A stretch of DNA of 64,000 bases from Dehalococcoidia bacterium (GTDB lineage Bacteria; Chloroflexota; Dehalococcoidia; Tepidiformales; Tepidiformaceae). The notes below the pieces were generated by a model that was given only the letters and a program-made list of their open reading frames with translations, ran no database searches and had not been told where the DNA came from. The first letter of the stretch is position 1, and every line of letters begins with the position of its first letter. Made by a program: the position numbers and the translations under genes. This document shows positions 47,598 through 59,476 of this stretch, one piece after another. Where the stretch lies: contig VXPF01000117.1 in assembly GCA_009839725.1 (NCBI GenBank), positions 83,531 to 147,530 of the forward strand, read 5' to 3'.

Positions 47598-48974
47598 TCA
47601 GCCCCTGGCCTCTCGCCGAAGGATCTCGGCGGCTTCGCGAACGCGTGCCGGGGCGGTGCCGCCGACGGCATCGCGGGCGGCGAGGGCGGAGTCGACGTCG
47701 ATCTGCAACACGTCGCCCTCAAACAGGTCGCTGGCGGCGGCGTAGACCTCGAACGGGAGCTCATGGAGCTCGCAGCCACGGTCCTCGGCCTCGCGCACGA
47801 GGCCACCGGTGACGGCGTGTGCATCACGGAAGGGCATGCCCTTGCGCACGAGGTAGTCGGCAACGTCGGTGGCGAGCGCGAAGCCGCCGGAGGCGGCGTT
47901 CCGCATGCGCGCCAGATCGAACTCAAGCGCGGGAACCATCGCCGCGAAGATGCGCAGCGAGGGGACGACGACCGCCGACGCGTTGAGGATGGCGGCCTTG
48001 TCCTCCTGGAGGTCGCGGTTGTAGGCGAGGGGCTGGCCCTTGAGGTTCGTCAGGAGGTTCACCAGCTCGCCGAAGACGCGGCCGGAGCGGCCCCGGGCCA
48101 GCTCGGCGACGTCGGCGTTCTTCTTCTGGGGCATCATGCTGGAGCCGGTGGCGAACGCGTCGGGGAGGCGCACAAACGCAAACTCGGCGCTCGACCAGAT
48201 GACGACTTCCTCGGCCAGGCGCGAGACATGCGCCTGCGTGATGGCGCAGCACGATAGGAACTCGATGGCGTAGTCGCGGTCGGCGACGGCGTCGAGGCTG
48301 TTCCGGGAGACGCCGTCGAAGCCGAGTTCGCGCGCGACCATGTCGCGGTCGAGCGGGTAAGGGGATCCCGAGAGCGCGCCCGAGCCAAGGGGGAGCACGT
48401 TCGCGCGGGCGCGGCAGGCGCGGAAGCGGTCGCGGTCGCGCAGGAGCATCTCGCCGTAGGCGAGCAGGTGGTGGCCGAGCGTGACCGGCTGCGCCCGCTG
48501 CAGGTGCGTGTAGCCCGGCATGGGGTCGGCGGCGTGCGTGAGGGCGAGGTCGCACAGCGCTTCTACGAGGCTCCCGGCGGCGGCCGCCGCGAGGTCACAC
48601 TGCTCGCGCACGAGCATGCGGTTGAGCAGCGACACCTGGTCGTTGCGTGAGCGGGCGGTGTGGAGGCGCCCGGCGGCCGCGCCGATCTGGTCCCGCAGGA
48701 GCACCTCGACGTGGGTGTGGATGTCCTCCAGATCGGGGCGCCACTCGACCTCGCCCGCGCGGAACTGCTCCAGCACGCGGCCAAGGCCGGCGACGATCGC
48801 GTCGGCGTCGGCCTCGGGGATGATTCCCGTGGCCCCGAGCATGCGCGCATGCGCGACCGAGCCCGCGATGTCGTGCTCGTACAGGTCGCGATCGGCGCCC
48901 GCCGTGTAGTCGCGCGTGAGGTCATCCATCGAGCCTTCGAAGCGACCGCCCCACGTCCGCTGTGCTTCGCTCAT
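47598..48974 (-). CDS. argH: Argininosuccinate lyase
   Basis: WGGRFEGSMDD; GSSMMPQKKNADVAELARG signature. Confidence 0.96.
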   Translation of the reverse strand: MSEAQRTWGGRFEGSMDDLTRDYTAGADRDLYEHDIAGSVAHARMLGATGIIPEADADAIVAGLGRVLEQFRAGEVEWRPDLEDIHTHVEVLLRDQIGAAAGRLHTARSRNDQVSLLNRMLVREQCDLAAAAAGSLVEALCDLALTHAADPMPGYTHLQRAQPVTLGHHLLAYGEMLLRDRDRFRACRARANVLPLGSGALSGSPYPLDRDMVARELGFDGVSRNSLDAVADRDYAIEFLSCCAITQAHVSRLAEEVVIWSSAEFAFVRLPDAFATGSSMMPQKKNADVAELARGRSGRVFGELVNLLTNLKGQPLAYNRDLQEDKAAILNASAVVVPSLRIFAAMVPALEFDLARMRNAASGGFALATDVADYLVRKGMPFRDAHAVTGGLVREAEDRGCELHELPFEVYAAASDLFEGDVLQIDVDSALAARDAVGGTAPARVREAAEILRREARG

Positions 48975-49044
48975 CGGTCCATTGTCCCTTGCGGGAGCGC
49001 TGTGTCCTACCGAGGCCTGCAGGAGGGCCGGGTACACTGCGCGC

Positions 49045-49851
49045 GTGGAAGCCGACACGACCCCGGAGCCCATCCCCGACGACCTGCGACAGTTCGAAGC
49101 GCTGGAGGCGATCATCCGCCGTCTGCACGGCCCCGAGGGGTGCCCCTGGGACCGGGAACAGACCCACGAGTCGCTCCGTCCGCACCTGCTGGAGGAGGCG
49201 TACGAGCTCCTCGAAGCGATCGACTCGGGCAAGGGGGACGCGATCGCGGAGGAGCTGGGGGATGTGCTTCTGCAGGTGCTGATGCACTCGGCGGTGGCGG
49301 AACGGACCGGCGAGTTCGAGTTCGGTGACGTGTACTCACGCATCGCCGCGAAACTCGTCGCGCGCCATCCCCACGTCTTCGCGGACGCCGAGGCGGAGAC
49401 GGCCGAGGACGTGCGCGAGAGCTGGGAAGTGCTCAAGCAGAAGGAGCGGCCGAACCGGCCGCGGCTCGAGGGCGTGCCGGCCACGCTGCCCGCCCTGGCG
49501 GAGTCGCAGACGATCCAGGGTCGGGCGCGGCGGGCCGGGTTCGACTGGCCTGACATCCACGGCCCCCTGGAGAAGCTCTCCGAGGAGATCACGGAGCTGG
49601 CGCTGGCGGAGACGGATGAGGACCGCGAGGAGGAGTTCGGCGACGTGCTCTTCGTGATCGCGCACATCGCGGCGACGATGGGCATCGACGGCGAGCAGGC
49701 GCTGCGGAAGGCGAACGGGAAGTTCCGCCGCCGCTTCGGACTCGTCGAGCAGTGGGCCAACGAGGAATCGCTGGACCTGCAAGAGATGGACATCGACGCA
49801 CTCGACGAACTGTGGACGCGGGCGAAGGCGTTGGAGCGGGGCGAGTTGTAG
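49045..49851 (+). CDS. mazG: Nucleoside triphosphate pyrophosphohydrolase MazG
   Basis: GCPWDREQTHESLRPHLLEEAYELLEAI...EELGDVLLQV; second domain EEEFGDVLF. Confidence 0.95.
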   Translation: MEADTTPEPIPDDLRQFEALEAIIRRLHGPEGCPWDREQTHESLRPHLLEEAYELLEAIDSGKGDAIAEELGDVLLQVLMHSAVAERTGEFEFGDVYSRIAAKLVARHPHVFADAEAETAEDVRESWEVLKQKERPNRPRLEGVPATLPALAESQTIQGRARRAGFDWPDIHGPLEKLSEEITELALAETDEDREEEFGDVLFVIAHIAATMGIDGEQALRKANGKFRRRFGLVEQWANEESLDLQEMDIDALDELWTRAKALERGEL

Positions 49852-49905
49852 CACCCGCGCGCCGTCGATAGGCTGAACTCACAGAGACCGGCACGGGAGA
49901 GAGCA

Positions 49906-50544
49906 GTGGCGCAGGCAACGGAATCGGTGATCACGCGCGAGCGCTTCGCGCAGGGCAAGACCTACCAGGAATACATCGACTCGGGCATCCGCAACCGCGA
50001 GCAGTTCGACGACAACTACGCGAGCCTCAGCATCAGCGAGGAGCAGCAAGCCGCCCTGGGCGAGCTGGCGGGCCACTCGAACGGGCCCGACCACATGGTC
50101 ATCATCGGTGAGGACTGGTGCCCGGACGTGTACCGGGGCATGCCGGTGGGGGTTCGCATCGCCGAAGCGCTCGGCATCGAAGTGCGCATCTTCGAGCGAG
50201 ACGAGAACAAGGACATGATCGCGGAGTACCTGAAGGACGGGGAGTTCGAGTCCATCCCCGTCTACATCTTCTACAACGCCGAGCACATGGAATTGGGGCA
50301 CTTCATCGAGCGGCCGGTGCTCGCGAACGAGCAGATGGACCAGCTCTACGCCGTGCTCGGCGATATGCGTCCGGAGGCGATTGCCCAGCGGATCGGGCAC
50401 GAGCCGAGCGAGGAAGAGATCCAGCAGGCTCGGGCGGAAGGGCGCGAGCGCTACCTGGAGTGGCAGCGCACGAGCGAAACGTGGGCGAACTGGCGCGTGG
50501 CTGCAGTGGACGAAGTCATCGAGCTGTTGCGCGGGGCGGTGTGA
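49906..50544 (+). CDS. Thioredoxin family protein
   Basis: HMVIIGEDWCPDVYRGMPVGVRIAEALGIEVRIFERDENKDMIAEYL; 212 aa. Confidence 0.82.
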   Translation: MAQATESVITRERFAQGKTYQEYIDSGIRNREQFDDNYASLSISEEQQAALGELAGHSNGPDHMVIIGEDWCPDVYRGMPVGVRIAEALGIEVRIFERDENKDMIAEYLKDGEFESIPVYIFYNAEHMELGHFIERPVLANEQMDQLYAVLGDMRPEAIAQRIGHEPSEEEIQQARAEGRERYLEWQRTSETWANWRVAAVDEVIELLRGAV

Positions 50545-50624
50545 TCGATCCGGGAGCTTTCCCGGGTGTCTCCCGGAGTTGTTGTCGGGCGCGAAGCCGC
50601 TTCGGTATACTCCGCGCGACCTTG

Positions 50625-50700
50625 GGGCCGCTAGCTCAATTGGCAGAGCAAGTGACTCTTAATCACTAGGTTGAAGGTTCGAGTCCTTCGCGGCTCACCA
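50625..50700 (+). tRNA. tRNA-Lys (CUU)
   Basis: GGGCCGCTAGCTCAATTGGCAGAGC...CTCTTAA loop...GGTTCGAGTCC...GCGGCTCACCA. Confidence 0.96.
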
Positions 50701-50747
50701 CTTTTCGGAAAGGTCTCGCCGGATGGTTCGCCAGCCGGCTCAGGACC

Positions 50748-50829
50748 GGGGAAGTGTCGGAATTGGCAGACGAGCATGATTTAGGATCATGTGCCGCAAG
50801 GCGTAGGAGTTCGAATCTCCTCTTCCCCA
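50748..50829 (+). tRNA. tRNA-Leu (UAG)
   Basis: GGGGAAG...TTTAGGA anticodon loop, long variable arm, AGTTCGAATCT, CTTCCCCA; CCA not encoded. Confidence 0.94.
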
Positions 50830-50901
50830 TGGCCCCATGGGGAGCCCGTTTCTCGTCGGAGCGGTGCGCAGGAAAATCCGAGTCGGGGGAAAGGGGGCGT
50901 C

Positions 50902-51903
<1,002 letters not shown>

Positions 51904-51922
51904 CACCGTCGAAGAGGCCACG

Positions 51923-52918
51923 ATGAGTAACGGGGCGGGCGATGCCCTCCTCGAAGTCGAGGACCTTGAGGTCTACTTCCCAGTCACCGCCGGCCTGATC
52001 ATCCAGCGTCGCGTGGCCGACGTGAAAGCAGTCGACGGCGTCACCTTTGACGTGAAGCGCGGCGAGACCCTCGGTCTCGTGGGCGAGTCGGGCTGCGGCA
52101 AGAGCACGACCGGCAAGGCCATCCTCCAGTTGAACCGCCCCACGGCGGGCACGGTCAACTTCGCGGGCACGGACCTGACCAGGGTGCGTGGCCGTTCCCT
52201 GCGGAATTACCGGCGCCGTATGCAGATGATCTTCCAGGACCCGTACGCGAGCCTGAACCCGCGTATGTCGGTCGGGTCGATCGTTTCGGAGCCGATCACG
52301 ATCCACAACCTGGCACGGGGCCAGGAGAAGCGCGACCGCGTCCACAGCCTGCTGCAGACGGTGGGCCTGAACCCGTACTTCGCCAGCCGCTACCCGCACG
52401 AGTTCTCGGGCGGCCAGCGGCAGCGCATCGGCATCGCCCGGGCGCTGGCGGTGGAGCCGGAGTTCATCGTCTGCGACGAGCCCGTCTCGGCGCTCGACGT
52501 GTCGATCCAGGCGCAGATCATCAACCTCCTGCAGGACCTGCAGGAAGAGTTCAACCTCACGTACCTCTTCATCGCACACGACCTCTCGGTCGTGCGCCAC
52601 ATCAGCGATCGAGTGGCGGTGATGTACCTCGGGCACATCATGGAGCTGACCGACCGCGACACGATTTTCGACGACCCCCTGCATCCGTACACGAAGGCGC
52701 TGCTTTCGGCGGTTCCGATTCCGGACCCCGAGGTGGAGCGAGAGCGCGAGCGCATCATCCTGCTCGGCGACGTGCCGAGCCCGCTGTCGCCGCCTCCGGG
52801 CTGCGTGTTCAACACGCGCTGCCCGATCGCCGTGGACGAGTGCCGCGAGCGCATCCCCGAGTGGCGCAACGTCGGCACGGCCGGCAAGGAGCATTGGGTC
52901 TGGTGCCACCGCGTCTAG
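51923..52918 (+). CDS. Oligopeptide/dipeptide ABC transporter ATP-binding protein (OppF/DppF-like)
   Basis: [47 protein letters not shown]; upstream TTG alternative. Confidence 0.94.
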   Translation: MSNGAGDALLEVEDLEVYFPVTAGLIIQRRVADVKAVDGVTFDVKRGETLGLVGESGCGKSTTGKAILQLNRPTAGTVNFAGTDLTRVRGRSLRNYRRRMQMIFQDPYASLNPRMSVGSIVSEPITIHNLARGQEKRDRVHSLLQTVGLNPYFASRYPHEFSGGQRQRIGIARALAVEPEFIVCDEPVSALDVSIQAQIINLLQDLQEEFNLTYLFIAHDLSVVRHISDRVAVMYLGHIMELTDRDTIFDDPLHPYTKALLSAVPIPDPEVERERERIILLGDVPSPLSPPPGCVFNTRCPIAVDECRERIPEWRNVGTAGKEHWVWCHRV

Positions 52919-52943
52919 CGCGCGGCTCACGGAACCGAACCGG

Positions 52944-52969
52944 AAGGGGTGGCCACGAGGCCACCCCTT
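52944..52969. terminator. Bidirectional intrinsic terminator between oppF-like gene and ilvC
   Basis: AAGGGGTGGCC-ACGA-GGCCACCCCTT, 11-bp perfect stem between convergent genes, followed by TCTTGG. Confidence 0.75.
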
Positions 52970-52996
52970 CTTGGTGTTCCGGCAGGAGACGGGGCC

Positions 52997-53995
<999 letters not shown>

Positions 53996-54050
53996 GCGGG
54001 CACTCCTTGTGGGGTTGGGCCGCAGCGGGGAGGCGCGGCGGTTCGGGCGG

Positions 54051-54857
54051 CTAGGTGGGCAGGATCACCTGGCGGCGATGGCGGTCGCGGGCGTACTCCA
54101 CGAAGGGATTGATCCCGATCTCGCGCAGCATCCAGTGGCGCTCGATGACCTGGACCTTGCCCTCGACGATCCGCACCCAGTCCGCGATGCGGGGGCGGGC
54201 GGGGTCGATGGCGATCTCGACGGCGGCGTCCTTCTCGCCGGCCACCACCGCCGTCAGACGGGGGTAGCCGAAGGCGGGGCGGGGTGTCGCATCGAGCAGG
54301 TCGAGCACCGCGTCGACGCCGGAGACGATGCCGTAGACGGAGTCGACGAGGGTGATCTTCTCGTCGAGGGAGGCGGCCGCCTCGTCACGCTCGCCGGCGA
54401 TGAGCTGCTCGTAGAGCCCGCGTACGAGCCGGCGCGTCGAGCGGGCCGAGCCGCCGCGGAACTCGTTGGCGGCATCCATGGCCGCCAGAGCGGGCTTGTC
54501 GAGCTCGATGTCACGCATCATGCCGTAGAGCCGGCGGTCGACGATCAGGTCGTCCTCGACCCGCGAGATATCGAGCACCCGCTGCTGGAAGGCGCGCCAG
54601 TCGTAGCCCTTGGCCTCGATGGTGGCGCGGACGGCGACGGCGCCGCCGTCCTCCACCGCCTCCACCTCGGTGTAGGTGCAATCGGCATAGCGCTCAAGCA
54701 GCTCGTGGTGGAAGTCGCGAACGGCCACGCTGTCGCGCAGCATGGGGCTGCGGAACGAGTGGAAGACGACGCCCGGGGCGTGCAGGTCCTGGATCTCGTC
54801 GAAGCGGTCGTAATTGATGGCGGTGACGAGCGCCTCGACAACGGCACTGTTGGGCAT
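54051..54857 (-). CDS. SnoaL-like/NTF2-like protein, two-domain
   Basis: [60 protein letters not shown]; second NTF2-like segment. Confidence 0.7.
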   Translation of the reverse strand: MPNSAVVEALVTAINYDRFDEIQDLHAPGVVFHSFRSPMLRDSVAVRDFHHELLERYADCTYTEVEAVEDGGAVAVRATIEAKGYDWRAFQQRVLDISRVEDDLIVDRRLYGMMRDIELDKPALAAMDAANEFRGGSARSTRRLVRGLYEQLIAGERDEAAASLDEKITLVDSVYGIVSGVDAVLDLLDATPRPAFGYPRLTAVVAGEKDAAVEIAIDPARPRIADWVRIVEGKVQVIERHWMLREIGINPFVEYARDRHRRQVILPT

Positions 54858-54995
54858 GAAAGCGGGACACCTCGGGCTGAGCTTGGGCGATTGTACCCCG
54901 CGTCACGAACGCGGGACAGGAGCGCCCGGCCTGACGCTGAGGGCGTCGAGCGGTAGCCTTGGCGGGCCACCTCCCCACGAGAAGCGAGGACACCC

Positions 54996-57542
54996 GTGAC
55001 CGAGCCAATCCCCACCCAGGAACGCGACATTCTCACCGAGACCGACGCCTCGGCGCGGGCGGAGCGCGTCTCCAACTGCCGCTACGAGCTGGCGCTCAAC
55101 CTGACCAAGGGCGCCCCCACCTACGGCGGCGCCGTCACGATCACCTTCGACCAGGACGGCGACGACGACCTGATGCTGAACTTCCGGGGGAAGCGCATCG
55201 ACCTGCTGGAGCTCAACGGCACGGCGGTCGACTTCGAGTGGCGCGGGCGCGAGCTGACGCTGCCGTGCGCGGCGCTCGCGGCCTCGAACACCCTGCGAAT
55301 CGAGTACGAGAACGAGTACGACCACGGCGGCGACGGCATCCACCAGTTCGTCGACCCGGAGGACGGCGAGGAGTACCTGTACACGAACTTCGAGCCGTTC
55401 GACGCCCACCGCCTGTTCCCCTGCTTCGACCAACCCGACATCAAGGCGCGCTACCAGCTGACCGTGACGGCGCCGTCCGAGTGGACGCTGACGGCGAACT
55501 CGCAGGAGGTCTCCGCGGAGACGCTCGGGGACGGGCGCACCAGGCGGGTGTACGCGGAGACGCCGCCGTTCAGTACCTACCTGTTCGCGCTGATCGCGGG
55601 GCCGTACCACGTGGCCATGGCCGAGCACAACGGGATTCCGCTCGGCCTGCTGTGCCGGAAGTCGATGGCGCAGTACCTCGACACGGACGAGCTGTTCACG
55701 ATCACGCGGCAGGGGCTCGACTTCTTCGGGGAGTTCTTCGACTACCCCTACGCCTTCGGGAAGTACGACCAGATCTTCGTGCCGGAGTTCAACCACGGGG
55801 CGATGGAGAACGTGGGGGCGGTGACCTTCAACGAGTCGATGGTGTACCGCGATCCGCCCACCGAGAACCAGCGCCGGCGCCGGGCCGAAGTGATCCTTCA
55901 CGAGATGGCGCACATGTGGTTCGGCAACCTCGTGACGATGAAGTGGTGGAACGACCTCTGGCTGAACGAGAGCTTCGCGACCTACATGTCCTACCTTGCG
56001 ATGGAGGGGGCCACCCGCTTCCAGTCGGGGTGGCAGGACTTCAACAACGGGATCAAGAACTGGGCCTACCGGCAGGACCAGCTCATCACGACCCACCCGA
56101 TCGCCGGGACGGTGCGGGACACCGACGAGACGTTCCTGAACTTCGACGGGATCACGTACGGGAAGGGCGCCTCGGTGCTGAAGCAGCTCGTCGCGACGAT
56201 CGGCATCGACGGGTTCCGGGAGGGGATGCGGCATTACTTCCGCACGTATGACTACGGCAACGCCTCGCTGCACGACTTCCTGGGCGCGCTGGAGGAGGGG
56301 AGCGGACGCGATCTCGGCGAGTGGTCCCGGCTCTGGCTGGAGACCTCGTCCCTGAACACGATCCGGGCAGATTGGGAGAGCGATGGGGAGCGCGTAACGC
56401 GGCTTGAGCTGAGCCAGACCGCCCCGGTCGACTACCCAACCATCCGCCCCCACACCCTCGAGACGGGCCTCCTGACCGACGACGGCGCCACGACCGCCAT
56501 CGAGGCCGTGCCGGCGGTGCTCGAAGGCGAGAGCACCGAGATCGAGGCGGCTCGGGGACAACCCCGGCCTGCCCTCGTCTACCCGAACTTCAACGACCAC
56601 GCCTACGCCAAGATCGCCCTCGACGACGAGTCGGTGGCGTGGGCGCGGGAGAACATCGAGCGGGTCGGGGACGACCTGCTGCGCCAGCAGCTCTGGTCGA
56701 CGCTCTGGAGCATGGTGCGTGACCAGCAGCTCAAGTCGACGGACTTCCTCGCGATCGTGCGGGAGAAGATCGGGTTCGAGCAGAACATCGAGCTGGTCGA
56801 CTCCGTCCTCGGGCACGCGGCCAGCTCCCAGAGCCGCTACGTCCCGGCCGAACGGCGGGACGCCGAGGCGCACCTGCTGTTCGAAACCGCGCGGGAGGGG
56901 CTCCTAGCCGCTTCCGAGAACGACACGCGGATCATCTGGGGGCGGGCGCTGGTCGGCCTCGCCGTGAACCCGGACGACCTCGCCTACGTCGGCCGCCTTG
57001 CGGACGGCGAGGAATTGATCGCGGGTTTCGAGCTCGACCAGGACATGCGCTGGGGCGTTGCCGCGCGGCACGTGGCCTTCGGCCTGCCCGGGGCGGCTGA
57101 GCGCGTTGCCACCGAGGCCGAGCGCGACCCTTCCGACCGGGGCCAGCGCGCGCAGCTCCGCTGCGAGACGGCAGTGCCGGACGCGGGCGTGAAGGCGGAT
57201 GCGTGGGAGCGCTTCAATGGCGAAGGGTACGGCTCACGCTACCTGAACCAGGCGGCGATGAGCGGCTTCAACTGGACGCACCAGGCGGACCTGCTGGCGC
57301 CCTACGTCGACGCCTTCTTCGATCAGGTCGGCGGCATCTTCGTGGAGCGCGACCGAGAGTTCGCGACGGTGTTCTACGGGGGGCTGTTCCCGAGCTACCG
57401 GGTCGAGCAGGACACGCTCGATCGGGCGCAGGCGCTCCTGGACGAGACGCCGGAGGAGCAGGCGGTGCTGCAGCGCATGCTGCGCGAGGCGATCGACGAC
57501 CTCGGCCGTGCGATCGCGTGCCGGGAGTTCGCGGCGAGCTAG
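54996..57542 (+). CDS. pepN: M1 family aminopeptidase N
   Basis: GAMEN and HEMAHMWFGNLVTMKWWNDLWLNESFA motifs. Confidence 0.95.
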   Translation: MTEPIPTQERDILTETDASARAERVSNCRYELALNLTKGAPTYGGAVTITFDQDGDDDLMLNFRGKRIDLLELNGTAVDFEWRGRELTLPCAALAASNTLRIEYENEYDHGGDGIHQFVDPEDGEEYLYTNFEPFDAHRLFPCFDQPDIKARYQLTVTAPSEWTLTANSQEVSAETLGDGRTRRVYAETPPFSTYLFALIAGPYHVAMAEHNGIPLGLLCRKSMAQYLDTDELFTITRQGLDFFGEFFDYPYAFGKYDQIFVPEFNHGAMENVGAVTFNESMVYRDPPTENQRRRRAEVILHEMAHMWFGNLVTMKWWNDLWLNESFATYMSYLAMEGATRFQSGWQDFNNGIKNWAYRQDQLITTHPIAGTVRDTDETFLNFDGITYGKGASVLKQLVATIGIDGFREGMRHYFRTYDYGNASLHDFLGALEEGSGRDLGEWSRLWLETSSLNTIRADWESDGERVTRLELSQTAPVDYPTIRPHTLETGLLTDDGATTAIEAVPAVLEGESTEIEAARGQPRPALVYPNFNDHAYAKIALDDESVAWARENIERVGDDLLRQQLWSTLWSMVRDQQLKSTDFLAIVREKIGFEQNIELVDSVLGHAASSQSRYVPAERRDAEAHLLFETAREGLLAASENDTRIIWGRALVGLAVNPDDLAYVGRLADGEELIAGFELDQDMRWGVAARHVAFGLPGAAERVATEAERDPSDRGQRAQLRCETAVPDAGVKADAWERFNGEGYGSRYLNQAAMSGFNWTHQADLLAPYVDAFFDQVGGIFVERDREFATVFYGGLFPSYRVEQDTLDRAQALLDETPEEQAVLQRMLREAIDDLGRAIACREFAAS

Positions 57543-58895
57543 CTAGCGGACTCCGGGGAGGCGCTCGGCGAGGGCCTCGACGAGGCCGGCGATGGGGACG
57601 CGTACCTGCTCCTGGGTGTCGCGCTCGCGGATGGTGACGGCCTCGTCCTCCAGCGTGTCGAAGTCGACGGTGACGCAGAGGGGAGTGCCGATCTCGTCCT
57701 GGCGACGGTAGCGGCGGCCGATCGACTGCGTCTCGTCGTACTGGGTCATCCAATGGGAGCGGATGAGGGCGTGGATGCGCTTCGCGGTGGGCGTGAGCGT
57801 GTTCTTCTTGGAGAGCGGCAGCACGGCCACCTTGATGGGCGCGATCACGGCGGGGAGCTTGAGTACGACGCGCTCGTCGCCCTTCTCGTCGGGCTCGACG
57901 GTGTAGTTCTCGAGGAGCGCGACGGCGAGGGTGCGGGTGAGACCGGCGGCGGGCTCGATCACGTAGGGCGTGAAGCGCTCGCGGGTCTCCTCGTCGAAAT
58001 AGCTGAGGTCCTGGCCGCTGTGCTCGCTGTGCGCCTTCAGGTCGAAGTCGGTGCGGTTGGCGATGCCTTCGAGCTCGCCCCAGCCCCAGGGGAACTCGTA
58101 CTCGATGTCGCTCGTGCCGGCGCTGTAGTGCGAGAGCTCCTCGGGCTCGTGGTCGCGGATGCGCATGCGGACGGGGTCGATGCCGATGGTCTCGGCGTAC
58201 CAGCGCTGGCGCTCGTCGATCCAGTAGCGGTGCCACTCGGCGGCGTCGGCGGGGCGGCAGAAGAACTCCATCTCCATCTGCTCGAACTCGAGCGTGCGGA
58301 AGATGAAGCGGCCGGGCGTGATCTCGTTGCGGAAGCTGACGCGGGTCTGGGCTATGCCGAAGGGGAGCTTCCGGCGCATGGAGCTGCGCACGTTCTCGAA
58401 GTTCACGAACATGCCCTGGGCGGTCTCGGGTGGCAGGTAGGCGGTGGAGCCCTCGTCGACGACCGTCCCCACCTGGGTGCTGAACATGAGGTTGAAGAGG
58501 CGGGGCTCGGTCAGCTCGCCGCCGCAGGTCGGGCAAAGGAGATTGCCCGCCTCGTCGCGCTGTACCGCACCGTACTGACCCTCCTCGATATGGTCGGGGC
58601 GGAAGCGCTGGCGGCAGGTCTTGCAGTCGACGAGGGGGTCGTTGAACGTCTCGGTGTGGCCGCTGGCGACCCAGACGCGGGGGTTGGTCATCATGGCCGC
58701 ATCGATGCCGACGACGTCGTCGCGCTCGCGCACCATGGCGCGCCACCAGGCGTCGCGGATGTTGCGCTTCAGCTCGACGCCGAGGGGGCCGTAGTCGTAG
58801 GCGTTGGCGAAACCGCCGTAAATCTCGGACGAGGGGAAGACGAAACCCCGGCGCTTGGCCAGGGAGACGATGGTGTCGAGGTCGGGTGCGGGCAC
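57543..58895 (-). CDS. glyS: Glycine--tRNA ligase
   Basis: RRGFVFPSSEIYGGFANAYDYGPLGVELKRNI; class II alpha2-type. Confidence 0.95.
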   Translation of the reverse strand: MPAPDLDTIVSLAKRRGFVFPSSEIYGGFANAYDYGPLGVELKRNIRDAWWRAMVRERDDVVGIDAAMMTNPRVWVASGHTETFNDPLVDCKTCRQRFRPDHIEEGQYGAVQRDEAGNLLCPTCGGELTEPRLFNLMFSTQVGTVVDEGSTAYLPPETAQGMFVNFENVRSSMRRKLPFGIAQTRVSFRNEITPGRFIFRTLEFEQMEMEFFCRPADAAEWHRYWIDERQRWYAETIGIDPVRMRIRDHEPEELSHYSAGTSDIEYEFPWGWGELEGIANRTDFDLKAHSEHSGQDLSYFDEETRERFTPYVIEPAAGLTRTLAVALLENYTVEPDEKGDERVVLKLPAVIAPIKVAVLPLSKKNTLTPTAKRIHALIRSHWMTQYDETQSIGRRYRRQDEIGTPLCVTVDFDTLEDEAVTIRERDTQEQVRVPIAGLVEALAERLPGVR

Positions 58896-58959
58896 GGGTG
58901 GCTCCAATCTCGCGCTGGCTGCGCAGCCTGGGGAGGCTTCACCTTCGCCCAACGGGGAG

Positions 58960-59454
58960 TTAGGCGCCAGAGTCGAGGGCGGCGACCAGCATCTCCAGGG
59001 CGTGCTCGGCGATCTGCTCCATGATGGCGACGCGCGAGCCCTCGAGCTGGAGCTCCTCGCTGATCGTGCCGTCGGGCCCGGCCACCGCGAAGGAGACGCC
59101 GCCGATGGGCCTGGAAGTGCGGCCCTTCGTGGGCCCGGCCATGCCGCTTTCGGCAATGACGTAGTCGGCTCCGGTGCGTTCGCGCACAGACTCGGCGATG
59201 GCGGTCACGCCCGCGGGGGTGACGGTGCCGTGCTCTCGCAGGAACTCGATGCTGACGCCGAGGGTGTCCGACTTCGAGGGCATCGTGTAGGCGACGAGGC
59301 CCCGGTCGAACCACTTCGAGGCGCCGGAAACGCTGATGAGGCGGGCGGAGATAAGGCCGCCGGCGGTGCTCTCCGCAACGGCCACGCGCGCCTCGCGGGC
59401 AAGCAGCAACTCGCCGACGCGGGCGGCGAGGGCATCGTTCTCTTGAATGGACAT
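58960..59454 (-). CDS. CinA C-terminal domain family protein (nicotinamide-nucleotide amidohydrolase)
   Basis: VAVAESTAGGLISARLISVSGASKWFDRGLVAYT. Confidence 0.9.
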   Translation of the reverse strand: MSIQENDALAARVGELLLAREARVAVAESTAGGLISARLISVSGASKWFDRGLVAYTMPSKSDTLGVSIEFLREHGTVTPAGVTAIAESVRERTGADYVIAESGMAGPTKGRTSRPIGGVSFAVAGPDGTISEELQLEGSRVAIMEQIAEHALEMLVAALDSGA

Positions 59455-59476
59455 GGCCCGATGCTACGCTGCCGCG
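59455..59476. promoter_or_regulatory. Divergent leaderless promoters with overlapping -10 elements
   Basis: Minus -10 TAGCAT (59466-59461) N6 ATG; plus -10 TACGCT (59465-59470) N6 ATG. Confidence 0.55.

Noticed and set aside
57543-58960. T-box leader upstream of glyS
   Set aside because: Only about 65 bp upstream (to cinA) with no T-box consensus or terminator/antiterminator visible.
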